Shown: positions 25,581 through 34,324, counted from the stretch's first letter. The stretch is DNA of 36,338 nt from Pseudomonadota bacterium (GCA_021802555.1 JAJZRU010000029.1:1-36338), one strand, 5' to 3'. Numbers and translations: made by a program. Notes: generated by a model from the letters alone, not told the origin.

Positions 25581-28145
25581 TCATTTCCCGGCGGGGGCTT
25601 TCTTCCACTTGCTGCCCAGCGCGCGCCGGACTTCGCTGATAAAGCCGCCATGGCTGAACTCGGATTTCTCCATGATCAACCGCACGTGCCCGTTCAATTG
25701 ACGGCGATCTTCGCGCGTCAGCGCCTTCGCTGTCAGGATCAGGATGGGAATGTCGGCGGTTTCGGGCCTCAACTTGAGCGCCTCCACCACCTCGAATCCG
25801 CTCAGTTCGGGCATCATCAGATCCAGGATGATGAGATCCGGGATATGCTCCTGCGCCAGGCGGATGCCGTCCGCGCCGCCGTAGGCACTCAAGGCGTCGA
25901 TATCGGCTTTCCTCAGATGCGACGAGATGATTTCCACGACGTTGCGGTCATCGTCGATCACCAGGGCGGCGGCCCGTTGACCTGTGGCGCCCCGCCGATC
26001 CACGCCCATTCTTTTCAGCGCGTTGTTCAGATCTTCCGAAAGGACGGGCTTTTGCAAAACCTCGGCGGCCCCCAGGGACAATCCCTTCCCGCTGTCGGCA
26101 AGGATGGAAATGATCACCACGGGGATATCGCTGCTGCGCCGGTCTTCCTTGATCCTCGCGAGAAGCTCCCATCCATCCATCCCCGGCAAGAGAATGTCCA
26201 GGCTGATCAGGTCCGGCAGCGGCCCTTCGTCTAGCATGGACAGGGCCGCTTCCGCACTGGCGGCGCGCATCACCCGACAGTCGTCGGCCTCGAGTTGCAG
26301 CCGGATCAGATCGGCAGCAAGATCGTTGTCTTCCACCACCAGCACGTGCGGCGACCTGCCGTCGGGCCATGACGGAGCCTTGGCACCAAGACCGATCGAG
26401 GAGAAATTTTCCTCATCGCCCATGGTAGTACGATAGGGCAGCCAGACGGTGAATCGGCTTCCCCTGCCTATCTGGCTGGCGACGGCGACCGAGCCGCCGT
26501 GCAGTTCGGCAAGCTTTCTCACCAATGCCAGCCCCAGCCCGGTTCCCTCGAATTGACGCGAGAGCCTGCTGTCGATTTGCACGAAGGGTTGAAACAATCT
26601 CGCCATGTCCTCGGGGGAAATGCCGATGCCGGTGTCGCTTACCGAGATTTGCAAAAACCGATCGGCGCCTCCGGGCCATGGCATCCGCACCTCGGGCAGG
26701 TTCGCGGACGGAGCCATGGCCTGCCGATGATCCACGACGCTGGCGCGCAGCGTCACCTCACCGCCTTCCGGGGTGAATTTCACGGCGTTGGAAAGAAGGT
26801 TGTAGACGATTTGCTTGACTTTGCGGGGATCCAGCCAGCTCATGCCCAACGACTCCGGTATCTCGCTGTGCAGCGCGATATGATGGGCCAGCGATTTTTC
26901 CTTGACGATGGTGAGGCTGCTGGAAAGCAGGTGGCCGACGTCTGTTTCCTCGGCCTCCAAAACCATTTTGCCGGCCTCGATCTTGGACAAATCAAGCACG
27001 TCGTTGATGAGGGAGAGCAGGTGCTGGCCGCTGTCGAAGATGTCGCAGATATATTCATGCTGCTTGTCGTCCAGTTCGCCTACCAAGCCATCGCGCATGA
27101 CCTCGGAGAAGCCGATGATGGCATTGAGAGGGGTCCGCAGCTCATGACTCATGCTGGCGAGGAATTCGCTTTTGAAACGGGTTGATTCCTCGGCCGCCAG
27201 CTTCATTTCGGTAAGCAGGCTTTCCCTCTCCTTGGCGACGCTGATGTCGTCCACCATCCATATTTCGCTCCCGGGGGAGGCCTCTGCCTCCAGCGTCTTG
27301 GCCACCAGGTGCGCCCAGAATTTGGACTGATCCCGCCGGAGCAGCCTGACTTCCGCGTCGAAAACCTTGCCTGCGGAAAAGCTGGATTGTGCATCCCGCA
27401 AAATCGCCGATGAGCCGTCTTCGACCCAAAAAAGTTGACCGCGGGAACGTCCGAGAAGCACGTTCGATGAATCGAGGCCGAATATCTCGGCCGCTTTCCG
27501 ATTGGCACGCACGGCGTGCCCATCCCTGACGAAAACGATGCCGACCTGGACGTTGTCCAGGATGGCGGACACTTCGGAGGTGCGTTCGCGTACCCGCTGC
27601 TCCAGCTCCTCGTAAATTCGGACATTCTCCATGGCCACCGCAGTGGTGTCGGCGAGCGCCTGAAGCAATTTGACTTGTTGTGCCGTGGGATTATGCGGCT
27701 GAGCCCAGTAATTGCCGATCGCGCCGATAGGGTCCATAGTTCGAATCGGCACCATTGCGAGGCTGCGCACGAAGGTGGGGCGATAGGCATCGGCCGGGAT
27801 GCGCGGGTCCGCATAGATATCCTCGATCACGGCGGGCGCCCGGTTGAGCATCACCCAGCCGCTGATACAAATATTCATCGGGAAGCGCTGCCCCTTCCAG
27901 AGCGGGCTGATGGCGTCCTCCTCGGCGTAGAAGCATTTATTCCCGTCGCGGAGCACGAACGTCGCCCCATCCGCGCCCGTCAGATTGCGCGCCGCCTTGC
28001 GCACGATGTCCATGACCGTAGCAAGGTCACGGGCCATGGACAACCGCTGGACGACCTCGACGAGCTGCTCCATGGCTTGCGGATACCAGAGTGAGGCGGC
28101 GGCGGGATCGAGTTCCTTTTCTGCGGGAAGGGCGGTTTGTTTCAT
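25581..28145 (-). CDS. Hybrid sensor histidine kinase: GAF, PAS, HisKA, HATPase and two receivers
   Basis: About 854 residues from the ATG at 28143-28145; a GTG 18 bases upstream is in frame, and neither has a clear ribosome site. Domains in order, with approximate positions: GAF (30-180), PAS (195-310), HisKA with the phosphorylated His in SMSHELRTPLNAIIGFSE, HATPase (NLLSNAVKFTPEGGE, DTGIGIS, GTGLGLALVRKL), a first receiver with VVEDNDLAAD and SLDILLPGMDGW, and a second receiver with LVIDDDRNVV and LDLMMPELSGFEV. In the second receiver the usual Lys-Pro is replaced by EKSEF. No membrane segments are present, so it is a cytoplasmic sensor, possibly of a small ligand or redox state through GAF/PAS. 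It heads the operon with the two response regulators and is therefore the probable phosphate source for the HD-GYP protein. Confidence 0.93.
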   Translation of the reverse strand: MKQTALPAEKELDPAAASLWYPQAMEQLVEVVQRLSMARDLATVMDIVRKAARNLTGADGATFVLRDGNKCFYAEEDAISPLWKGQRFPMNICISGWVMLNRAPAVIEDIYADPRIPADAYRPTFVRSLAMVPIRTMDPIGAIGNYWAQPHNPTAQQVKLLQALADTTAVAMENVRIYEELEQRVRERTSEVSAILDNVQVGIVFVRDGHAVRANRKAAEIFGLDSSNVLLGRSRGQLFWVEDGSSAILRDAQSSFSAGKVFDAEVRLLRRDQSKFWAHLVAKTLEAEASPGSEIWMVDDISVAKERESLLTEMKLAAEESTRFKSEFLASMSHELRTPLNAIIGFSEVMRDGLVGELDDKQHEYICDIFDSGQHLLSLINDVLDLSKIEAGKMVLEAEETDVGHLLSSSLTIVKEKSLAHHIALHSEIPESLGMSWLDPRKVKQIVYNLLSNAVKFTPEGGEVTLRASVVDHRQAMAPSANLPEVRMPWPGGADRFLQISVSDTGIGISPEDMARLFQPFVQIDSRLSRQFEGTGLGLALVRKLAELHGGSVAVASQIGRGSRFTVWLPYRTTMGDEENFSSIGLGAKAPSWPDGRSPHVLVVEDNDLAADLIRLQLEADDCRVMRAASAEAALSMLDEGPLPDLISLDILLPGMDGWELLARIKEDRRSSDIPVVIISILADSGKGLSLGAAEVLQKPVLSEDLNNALKRMGVDRRGATGQRAAALVIDDDRNVVEIISSHLRKADIDALSAYGGADGIRLAQEHIPDLIILDLMMPELSGFEVVEALKLRPETADIPILILTAKALTREDRRQLNGHVRLIMEKSEFSHGGFISEVRRALGSKWKKAPAGK

Positions 28146-28518
28146 GACCGAGTCAATATCCACTCAAGTGGCAGGGGCGCAGCCGAAAGTCATGCAAAGC
28201 CACGGCCAGAAAACACCGCGGGGCAATGCCGGGAGCGGCGGATGGCGTGCAACCGATCCGGGCGGAGGCGCGAATGATCGGAAAGCGGCGTTTTTGCGTA
28301 TGCTCCTTGCCGCTTGCGTGATCCATGTCGTCCTTGGGGGCCCATGCCAAAAAAATAAAATTGATCCATTCACATAAGCGTAGTCAATAATGCCGCAGGC
28401 GCGGGCCTTTATTGCCCTTGAATTTTATTCATCGTAAATTAATTTACCTGCGCTTGCTTGAGCAGCGCTGCACCGAAGAGCGGGATGCCGCGAACGCACC
28501 CCGCGCCGGAAAAGAAGT
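28146..28518. other. Intergenic region upstream of the hybrid kinase operon
   Basis: 373 bases without a convincing gene. The AT-rich part at 28344-28450 (AAAAAAATAAAATTGATCC, AATTTTATTCATCGTAAATTAATTTACC) is the likely promoter area for the kinase operon. The rest is high-GC with no repeats I could find. No terminator with a T run was found for the neighbouring gene that ends at 28519. Confidence 0.4.
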
Positions 28519-29424
28519 CTAGAACGGATCTGGGGCGGCGCTTCCCGGCGCGCGCCGGCGCCAGACAAAGACCATCAGCCGCTCCTTGGTATTGTGCTCC
28601 ACGATCTGGAGCTGCTTGATCAGCGCGACATCAAGGATGTAATCCCTGGCCAGCAGCAGTGCGCCGTCATCGGTGAGCACGTCGCGGGCCAGCACCATGC
28701 CCGGCGCCAAGTCCGAGGTCGTGACGCACCATACCGGCTCGTCAAGCAAGCGCCTGGTCGACGCCTGCACCACTTCGAGGAAGGCGTCCACCATCGCCGG
28801 GTCGTAGCGGCTGCGGCGGTTGCGGCGCAGAAAGTCGCCGGCTTCCTCCGGGGTATGGTGACGGCCATCCACGCTGCCGCGCTGGTAGGCGTGGTATCCC
28901 TTCGCAACCGAGAGAATTCTGGCGCCGAGCGGAATGGCCTCGCCGACCAGCCGGTCCGGCTGCCCATGGCCGTCGAAGCATTCGTTCTGGTGGCGGATGT
29001 AGAGCGCCGCCGAAACCAACGGCTCGATGCCGGCCAGCAGCTTGGCGCCGATCACGGGATAGCGGCCGACCTCGATGCGCTCCGCCGGCGTCAGCCGTTC
29101 GAAGGGTTTATTGAGCAGGGCGTCGGGCAGCGCCAGCTTGCCCATATGATGCAGCAGGCCAGCAAACATGACATCCTGCGCAGAGGCGGCATCCATCCCC
29201 AGCTTCGAGGCCAGCGCATGAGCATGCTCGGCAACCGTACGCGCCAGGCTTGCCAAAGAGGCATCGCGCAGTCCGATGAGGTTGGCGCACAGCTTGAGGG
29301 TTGCGGCATAGGCGCGACGGCGGCCCTCTTCCAGGGAAGAGTCGGCCGGCTGACCCTGCTCGGCGAAAGACGCAGCTGTCGCCCCCGTATGTTCCGAAGG
29401 TGCTTGTGGGTTGCTCGTCACCAC
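28519..29424 (-). CDS. Degenerate HD-GYP domain protein, probably not catalytic
   Basis: About 301 residues from a GTG at 29422-29424 preceded by GAGGGG; an in-frame TTG at 29439 is the other option. The protein follows the HD-GYP fold (LLHHMGKLALPDALLNKPFERLTPAERIEVGRYPVIGAKLL), but key residues differ. The His-Asp pair is His-His, the His of the usual RHP is Tyr, GYP is GQP in DGHGQPDRL, the HHE motif is HQNE, and the metal Asp of VAD is Lys (SVAKGYHA). A c-di-GMP phosphodiesterase is therefore unlikely. It may be a receptor or scaffold. A 70-residue C-terminal part (after about 225) with DLAPGMVLARDVLTDDGALLLARDYIL resembles the DUF3369/PilZ-adjacent C-terminal segment often found after HD-GYP domains. 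The gene is divergent from the GGDEF-EAL gene. Confidence 0.85.
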   Translation of the reverse strand: MVTSNPQAPSEHTGATAASFAEQGQPADSSLEEGRRRAYAATLKLCANLIGLRDASLASLARTVAEHAHALASKLGMDAASAQDVMFAGLLHHMGKLALPDALLNKPFERLTPAERIEVGRYPVIGAKLLAGIEPLVSAALYIRHQNECFDGHGQPDRLVGEAIPLGARILSVAKGYHAYQRGSVDGRHHTPEEAGDFLRRNRRSRYDPAMVDAFLEVVQASTRRLLDEPVWCVTTSDLAPGMVLARDVLTDDGALLLARDYILDVALIKQLQIVEHNTKERLMVFVWRRRAPGSAAPDPF

Positions 29425-29784
29425 CGGATGGCCCCTCAATCGCTCGTATCAAAACCACTGTAGCTGATTTTACGAGGGGCCAACGAAACATGCATCCCCA
29501 AGGCAAGACCTGATCTTTACGCCATGTGCTGCCTGCGGGAACGGCAACGCCCGCCCCTCCTGCCGCACCGGCGAGGGCGCCGCGCAGGCGCGGTTCCGCG
29601 CGGTGGGCTATGATTGCCGCCAGGCGGAGCGGGAACTGCATCGCGTGTTTTGCGAGACCTTCCGCAGGCCGCCGCCGTGCAAGCGCACGAACCCTTAAGA
29701 AAGCGGACCGGCCGCCGATATATTTCCGCAGCCGCCCAACCTGGCGGTTCCGGCGAAGCGCCGGTGCGCGACCGGCGGCCATGC
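29425..29784. other. Intergenic region between HD-GYP-like and GGDEF-EAL genes
   Basis: 360 bases between divergent starts. No convincing gene: short open frames exist (for example one containing GYDCRQAERELHRVF around 29607-29655), but they have no start or ribosome site and no recognised family. It must hold the promoters of both neighbours. No clear operator was found. Confidence 0.35.
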
Positions 29785-32310
29785 ATGAAAACAGGAATGG
29801 AAATCCCGCAGACAGAAAAACCGGACTCGGGGCGTCCGATCGCCGGGCCTTTGCTTATCGTTGCCGCCATTGCGATCATTGAGGTCCTGTCGCACGCCGC
29901 TTTCAAGATACCCAATCCGCCCGCGATCATCCTTCTGATCGTCGTCTTCTCCACCTTCTACGGCGGGCTCATCTCCGGTGCGGCCAGTGCAGCGCTGGCG
30001 TGGCTCTACTTCGCCGTCTTTTTTTCCATTTCCGGCGAGCCGTTCCATTATGCCGAAGGGGACCTCACGCGGGTCATCGTCTGGGGCATCACCATGCCGG
30101 TCATGGTGGCCTTGGTGGGCAGCCTGAAGCGGCGCAGCGAGCGTGCGGCCAGCCTGGCGGCAGCCAATGCCAGGCTTAAAGAGATCAAGAGGCACACCGA
30201 AAATATCATCGCGAGCCTGCCCGCGGGGCTGGTGGTGCTCGACAGGACTTTGAAGGTGCAAGGAGTCAACCGCTCCTTCTGCGAGCTGTTCGACCTGAGA
30301 AACGGCGATGCCGTCGGCGGGCAGGACATCGAGGCGCTGCTGCCGCTGCCCGGCCTGCGCGAACAGGCGCTGGGCGTGCTCGCCAGCGGCACCGCGGTGC
30401 ACGGCATCGAGGCCGGCCGGGACGGAAAACAGCTCCACCTTACCATCACTGGCATCCGCCTTGCGGAAGAAGAAGCAGAAGAAGAAGACCGTCTGCTCGT
30501 GGTGGTCGAGGACATCACCGAACGCAAGGCGGCCGAGGCGCGCATCGAGCAGCTCGTCTTCTACGACCCTCTGACGGGGCTGCCCAACCGGGTGCTGGGC
30601 CTGGACCGGCTGCAGCAAGGAATCTCCGCCGCCTCGCGGCATGGCCATACCTTGGCGGTGATGGTCGTCGACCTGGATTTGCTCAAGCACATCAACGACA
30701 GCCTGGGGCACGCCGCGGGGGACCGGCTGCTGCAGGAGGCGGCCTGCCGGCTTTCCGGCTGCGTGCGGGAGAACGACACGGTGGCGCGCATAGGGGGCGA
30801 CGAATTCGTGGTGATCCTGAACGATGTGATGGAAGACGCCATGGGCACGCTGGCGCAGAAATTCCTCGGGGCCATGCGCGAGCCCTTTGCCCTCGACGGA
30901 CATGCATTGCATGTCAGATGCAGCATCGGTGTGGCCCTCCATCCCCGCGACGGAAACGATGCCCAGACCCTGCTGCGCAACGCCGACGCGGCCATGTACC
31001 GTGCCAAAGAACAGGGGCGCGACACGGCGCGGTTCTACACAGATGAGATGAACCGCAAGGCGCTGGAACGGCTGGCGCTCGAAGAAGATCTGCACCAAGC
31101 GCTTGCCCGGGGCGAATTCGTGCTCCATTACCAGCCGCGCGTGGACCTCCGCAACGGGGAGATCACCGGCCTGGAAGCGCTGGTGCGCTGGCAGCACCCC
31201 GAAAAGGGACTGATCCCGCCCGACCGCTTCATCCCTGTGGCGGAGGAGACAGGGCTCATCCTTCCCCTGGGCGAGTGGGTGCTGCACGAAGCCTGCACCC
31301 AAGCCGCGGCCTGGGCGCGCGAGGGGCTCGACCCGGGAAGCATGGCGGTCAATCTCTCGGCGCGCCAGTTCCGGCAGGCGGATCTGCTGGAGAAAGTCGC
31401 CGCCACCCTCCGGGAAACCGCGCTCTCCCCCGGCAGCCTGGAGCTGGAAATCACCGAAAGCATGATCGCAAGCCAGGTCGAAAGCGCCGTCGCCACCCTG
31501 GATCGGCTCAACGCCCTGGGTGTGCGGCTGGCCATCGACGACTTCGGCACGGGCTATTCGAGTCTGAATCAGCTCAAGCGTTTTTCGGTGCAGGTGCTCA
31601 AGATCGACAAATCCTTCGTCGACGGCATTCCTTCCGACCCGGACGACACCACGATCGTCACCACCATCGTTTCCATGGCCCACGACATGCAGCTCCGGGT
31701 GGTGGCCGAAGGGGTGGAAACCGAGGCGCAGCTCGCCTTCCTGCGACGGCGCGGCTGCGACGAAATGCAGGGCTATTTCTTCAGCGAGCCGGTGCCGGCG
31801 CTGGCAGCGGAATCCCTGCTGCGGGAGGGCCGCCGCCTCGCCTCGAACGGAGTCGACGGGCTTGCCGACCAGCGCACCCTGCTCCTCGTAAACGACGAGG
31901 AGCCTATATTGTCTGCCCTCGCCCGCGCGCTGAGCCGCGAGGGTTACCGTATCCTCAAGGCCGCCTCGGCCGAGGCGGCCTTCGACCTGCTGGCGCGGCA
32001 CCCGGTCGGAGTAATCGTCTCCGACCAGCGCATGCCCGAGATGAGCGGCAGCGAATTCGTGCGCCGGGTCAGGCAGACCCATCCGGAGACGATGCGCATC
32101 GTGCTCTCGGACCACACGGAGCCGAAAAGCGTGGCCGATGCGATCAGCGAGGGCGCGATATACAAGCTTCTCACCAGTCCCTGGGATGATGATCTGCTGC
32201 GCGCCAGCATCCGCGAGGCGTTCCGGCACTACGAACTGGCCCGGGACAACCGGCGCCTGGTCGAGGAGCTGGCCCGCGCCAGAGAGCAGATGGGTGTGCG
32301 CGGGGCATGA
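29785..32310 (+). CDS. Membrane GGDEF-EAL protein with PAS domain and C-terminal receiver
   Basis: An 841-residue protein from the ATG at 29785; 29797 is a second possible start. Four membrane helices (about 20-110, ending at KRRSERAAS) precede a PAS domain (about 135-240). Next comes GGDEF (about 250-410) with IGGDEF and the inhibitory REND site. The EAL domain (about 425-670) has LEALVRW, ITESMI, DDFGTGYSSL, KIDKSFV and EGVETEAQ. A receiver follows (about 695-815) with VNDEEP, phosphoacceptor Asp in VSDQRMPEMSG and LSDHTEP. The conserved Lys of its LTKPW motif is Ser (LLTSPW). Both enzyme sites look intact, so it can in principle make and degrade c-di-GMP. A receiver at the C-terminus of such a protein is unusual. 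Kinase partner unknown; the hybrid kinase operon nearby is a candidate. Confidence 0.93.
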   Translation: MKTGMEIPQTEKPDSGRPIAGPLLIVAAIAIIEVLSHAAFKIPNPPAIILLIVVFSTFYGGLISGAASAALAWLYFAVFFSISGEPFHYAEGDLTRVIVWGITMPVMVALVGSLKRRSERAASLAAANARLKEIKRHTENIIASLPAGLVVLDRTLKVQGVNRSFCELFDLRNGDAVGGQDIEALLPLPGLREQALGVLASGTAVHGIEAGRDGKQLHLTITGIRLAEEEAEEEDRLLVVVEDITERKAAEARIEQLVFYDPLTGLPNRVLGLDRLQQGISAASRHGHTLAVMVVDLDLLKHINDSLGHAAGDRLLQEAACRLSGCVRENDTVARIGGDEFVVILNDVMEDAMGTLAQKFLGAMREPFALDGHALHVRCSIGVALHPRDGNDAQTLLRNADAAMYRAKEQGRDTARFYTDEMNRKALERLALEEDLHQALARGEFVLHYQPRVDLRNGEITGLEALVRWQHPEKGLIPPDRFIPVAEETGLILPLGEWVLHEACTQAAAWAREGLDPGSMAVNLSARQFRQADLLEKVAATLRETALSPGSLELEITESMIASQVESAVATLDRLNALGVRLAIDDFGTGYSSLNQLKRFSVQVLKIDKSFVDGIPSDPDDTTIVTTIVSMAHDMQLRVVAEGVETEAQLAFLRRRGCDEMQGYFFSEPVPALAAESLLREGRRLASNGVDGLADQRTLLLVNDEEPILSALARALSREGYRILKAASAEAAFDLLARHPVGVIVSDQRMPEMSGSEFVRRVRQTHPETMRIVLSDHTEPKSVADAISEGAIYKLLTSPWDDDLLRASIREAFRHYELARDNRRLVEELARAREQMGVRGA

Positions 32311-32387
32311 GTCCCCGGCGCAGATCAAGTATCGATTATCAGGCAGGGGGATTGCGCAAACCGGAGGAGCTTCCCCCGCCAGCAGGT

Positions 32388-32681
32388 TCAAGGGCCGTCG
32401 CAGCTATGTCTGCGGGTTTGCTCGTCGCCGACCTTGCCGGATAGATCCCCACGCCGGGCCAAAATCCGATAGTCAAGCTCGCTCGACATCTCCAAATCAT
32501 ATTGCGATATGTCGCCCAACCTCCAGCGCGTCAGACACGGGCCGACGCCAATAGGCGCTGGCAAGCGGCCTTCGCGCACCCAGCGCCAAGCCGATGCGCT
32601 TGAAATTCCGAAAAGCCGCGCGACATCGCGGTCGCTGATTAGCGCCTCGTTGGGCAGATTTCGCAAGTCAATCTTGTGCAC
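32388..32681 (-). CDS. AlpA-like helix-turn-helix regulator
   Basis: 97 residues if the GTG at 32679-32681 is used; a TTG at 32666 (92 residues) or a GTG at 32729 (113 residues) are the alternatives. The core ISDRDVARLFGISSASAWRWVREGRLPAPI is the AlpA/excisionase-type winged helix-turn-helix, which in P4-like elements controls the integrase or excision. The perfect 15-bp inverted repeat at 32668-32708 overlaps the 5' end of the longest frame, so a start downstream of it, after an operator, is likely. The C-terminal part is Arg/Asp-rich without family features. Confidence 0.7.
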   Translation of the reverse strand: MHKIDLRNLPNEALISDRDVARLFGISSASAWRWVREGRLPAPIGVGPCLTRWRLGDISQYDLEMSSELDYRILARRGDLSGKVGDEQTRRHSCDGP

Positions 32682-32708
32682 CTTGTTCGTTACGGTGCAC
32701 AAGATTGA
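32668..32708 (-). promoter_or_regulatory. Perfect 15-bp inverted repeat at the AlpA-like gene
   Basis: TCAATCTTGTGCACC (32668-32682) and its exact inverse complement (32694-32708) are separated by an 11-base spacer. A 15-bp perfect palindrome arm at the start of a regulator gene is a strong candidate operator or RNA hairpin. It has no T run on the minus strand, so it is not a simple terminator. Confidence 0.75.
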
Positions 32709-32764
32709 ATACCGCGTTTTTGCGGTCACAAACTAGAAGGATTTCTCGGCGAGAGTGACCGGGA

Positions 32765-33179
32765 TCAGTAATAGTTTTTGTCGCCGCGCCGCTGCTTTTC
32801 CCAGCGCTTGAGGGCTTGGGTCAACCGTTTCCGTTTTCCGGGTTTGGGGATGGCGGCGCTGCCGGACGCCTCGCGGCGACCTAACGCCAGCGCTTCCATC
32901 ACTTGGGCATCGGTCATGATATGCCCGTTGCGCCGGGCAATCGCTTGCAGGGCGCGGAGGTTGCCTCATCCGGCGGCCCTCTGCGCCATGGGGGGGCGTG
33001 CTCTTTCCGATTTTAGTAGCTTGCGGCAGGCGCACCAGCCCGTCCATGAGGTCTTTGTAGAACGCGGCCAGGTCGCGGGTGGCCGCAAGCTCGCGCTCAA
33101 GTGCCTCAACGTACTGCGATAGGCTGGCGTTTTCGACCTCAAGCTCCGCGATGCGCTGCCGCAGTTCTTCTTCGTTCAT
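32765..33179 (-). pseudogene. Disrupted element gene: coiled-coil N-terminus and KRKR-rich C-terminus in different frames
   Basis: The first 60 residues (MNEEELRQRIAELEVENASL, then RDLAAFYKDLMDGLVRLP) form a coiled coil. Then the frame loses sense at a run of seven G (32990-32996). In the next frame a coherent segment NLRALQAIARRNGHIMTDAQ and then EALALGRREASGSAAI to KRWEKQRRDKNYY ends at the TGA at 32765-32767, with a TGA just before it. The two parts look like one former gene, or two short ones, split by frameshift. A sequencing slip at the G run cannot be excluded. No named family is recognised. Confidence 0.5.
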
Positions 33180-33203
33180 GACGCCCTCGCGTCCACCCTA
33201 CGG

Positions 33204-33551
33204 TCAGGCGGCCAAAGGCGTTACTTCCTGCTCGATGCGGTCATGTAACGCCCGCTCGGCGGTCTCCAAGTCATATTGCGCTTGCAGGTTCATCCAGAAT
33301 TGCGCATCGATGCCGAACAGTCGCCCCAGCCGTAGCGCAGTGTCCGCCGTGACGCTACGCTCGCCCGCGCAGATTTCGTCGATGCGGCGCTGCTGAATGC
33401 CGATATGCTTCGCCACGCGATAGCGGGTAATGCCCATCGGTTCGATGAAGTCATGCAGCAGAACGGCCCCCGGATGCACGGCGGAAAGCCTCCGCCCGGT
33501 GGATACGTCCCGGAAACTCAGGCTTTTCAGTTCCTCGCGTTTGATCGTCAT
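33204..33551 (-). CDS. higA: HigA-family antitoxin
   Basis: A 115-residue antitoxin with an XRE-type helix-turn-helix: HPGAVLLHDFIEPMGITRYRVAKHIGIQQRRIDEICAGERSVTADTALRLGRLFG is the HigA family core. The C-terminal FWMNLQAQYDLETAER is also typical. HigA binds HigB and represses the shared promoter. It follows the toxin gene by 11 bases, the toxin-first order of higBA. Complete in length and motifs. Confidence 0.93.
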   Translation of the reverse strand: MTIKREELKSLSFRDVSTGRRLSAVHPGAVLLHDFIEPMGITRYRVAKHIGIQQRRIDEICAGERSVTADTALRLGRLFGIDAQFWMNLQAQYDLETAERALHDRIEQEVTPLAA

Positions 33552-33562
33552 GGTGCGCCTCG

Positions 33563-33844
33563 CTAGTGATAGTCAACGATCTCGACCTCGAAGGCATGCC
33601 CGGCCCGCCAGACAAAGCAGATACGCCATTGGTCATTGACGCGGATGCTCCACTGCCCCGCCCGCTCGCCTTTCAGGCGTTCCAGGCGGTTGCCCGGTGG
33701 TATTCGCAGGCTTTCGACCGTGACGGCGCTATCCAGCATCTTGAGCTTGCGCCGAGCGGTTTCCTGTACCTCCCGTGCCAGGCGCTTGACTTGGTAGCCA
33801 TGGAAGATCGCGGCGGCCTGCTTGTCTGCGAAGGTCTCGATCAC
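33563..33844 (-). CDS. higB: HigB-family toxin (RelE-like mRNA interferase)
   Basis: A 93-residue RelE-superfamily toxin from a GTG start at 33842-33844. Family motifs: IETFADKQAAAIFHG at the start, ARRKLKMLDSAVTVESLRIPPGNRLERLKG, and GQWSIRVNDQWRICFVW near the end. HigB toxins cleave mRNA on the ribosome. The gene is upstream of higA and downstream of an inverted repeat that is the probable operator. Complete. Confidence 0.93.
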   Translation of the reverse strand: MIETFADKQAAAIFHGYQVKRLAREVQETARRKLKMLDSAVTVESLRIPPGNRLERLKGERAGQWSIRVNDQWRICFVWRAGHAFEVEIVDYH

Positions 33845-33849
33845 GCGCT

Positions 33850-33887
33850 AATAATAGTGCCTATCGATAGTACCAGCAAGTATTATT
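33850..33887 (-). promoter_or_regulatory. Probable higBA operator
   Basis: AATAATAGTGC (33850-33860) and GCAAGTATTATT (33876-33887) form an imperfect inverted repeat with a short palindrome (ATCGAT) between them. It lies directly upstream of the higB start, in the usual position for HigA autoregulation, and is AT-rich in contrast to its surroundings. Confidence 0.6.
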
Positions 33888-33892
33888 ACGTA

Positions 33893-34206
33893 TCAGGCCG
33901 TGCCGGGGAATTGCAGGACTTCGGCACCGGCCTTCAACTTATCGAGATAATCCGCCCAGGGTATCGGGCACGCGGTGGGCTAGCTGGTGCTCGATCACTT
34001 CGGGCGCGTAGTGCAACTGCTCATGCCGCAGGGTTCGGGCGCTGGCGCGGAAGCCGTGGCCGGTGACTTCCCGCCCTGGTGTCGTAACCCAGCCGCCAAT
34101 ACTTCCCGGTGGCGCTCACCAGCAGGTAAAGACCCTCGCCGTCCGCCAGTTTGTAGGGCTTTTCGGCAGGGCTGGCCTTGCGGATTGCAACGTCAGTAAG
34201 CGGCAT
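33893..34206 (-). pseudogene. P4-type tyrosine integrase in three remnants
   Basis: Three separate pieces of one integrase are joined by deletions and lie in different frames. The N-terminal piece (from ATG at 34206) has MPLTDVAIRKA and KPYKLADGEGLYLLV. The catalytic-domain piece has VTGHGFRASARTLRH and IEHQLAHRVPDT. The C-terminal piece WADYLDKLKAGAEVLQFPGTA ends at the TGA at 33893-33895. The core-binding domain, much of the catalytic domain and the YNR tyrosine segment are lost. Full P4-type integrases have about 400 residues. No activity is possible. Confidence 0.9.
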
Positions 34207-34324
34207 AGTGGGGCACCTTTGCGGGGCTATTTGATGGTATCAGCCCTGCTGGTATCTCCGCCTACCATCAGAAATACCATCACGCCGGGGGTATTTCGAT
34301 GCTACGCGGTGCTACTGGATAAGA

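Noticed and set aside
29695-32391. An 898-codon open frame opposite the GGDEF-EAL gene
   Set aside because: It is a shadow of the recognised GGDEF-EAL-receiver gene and has no domain of its own.
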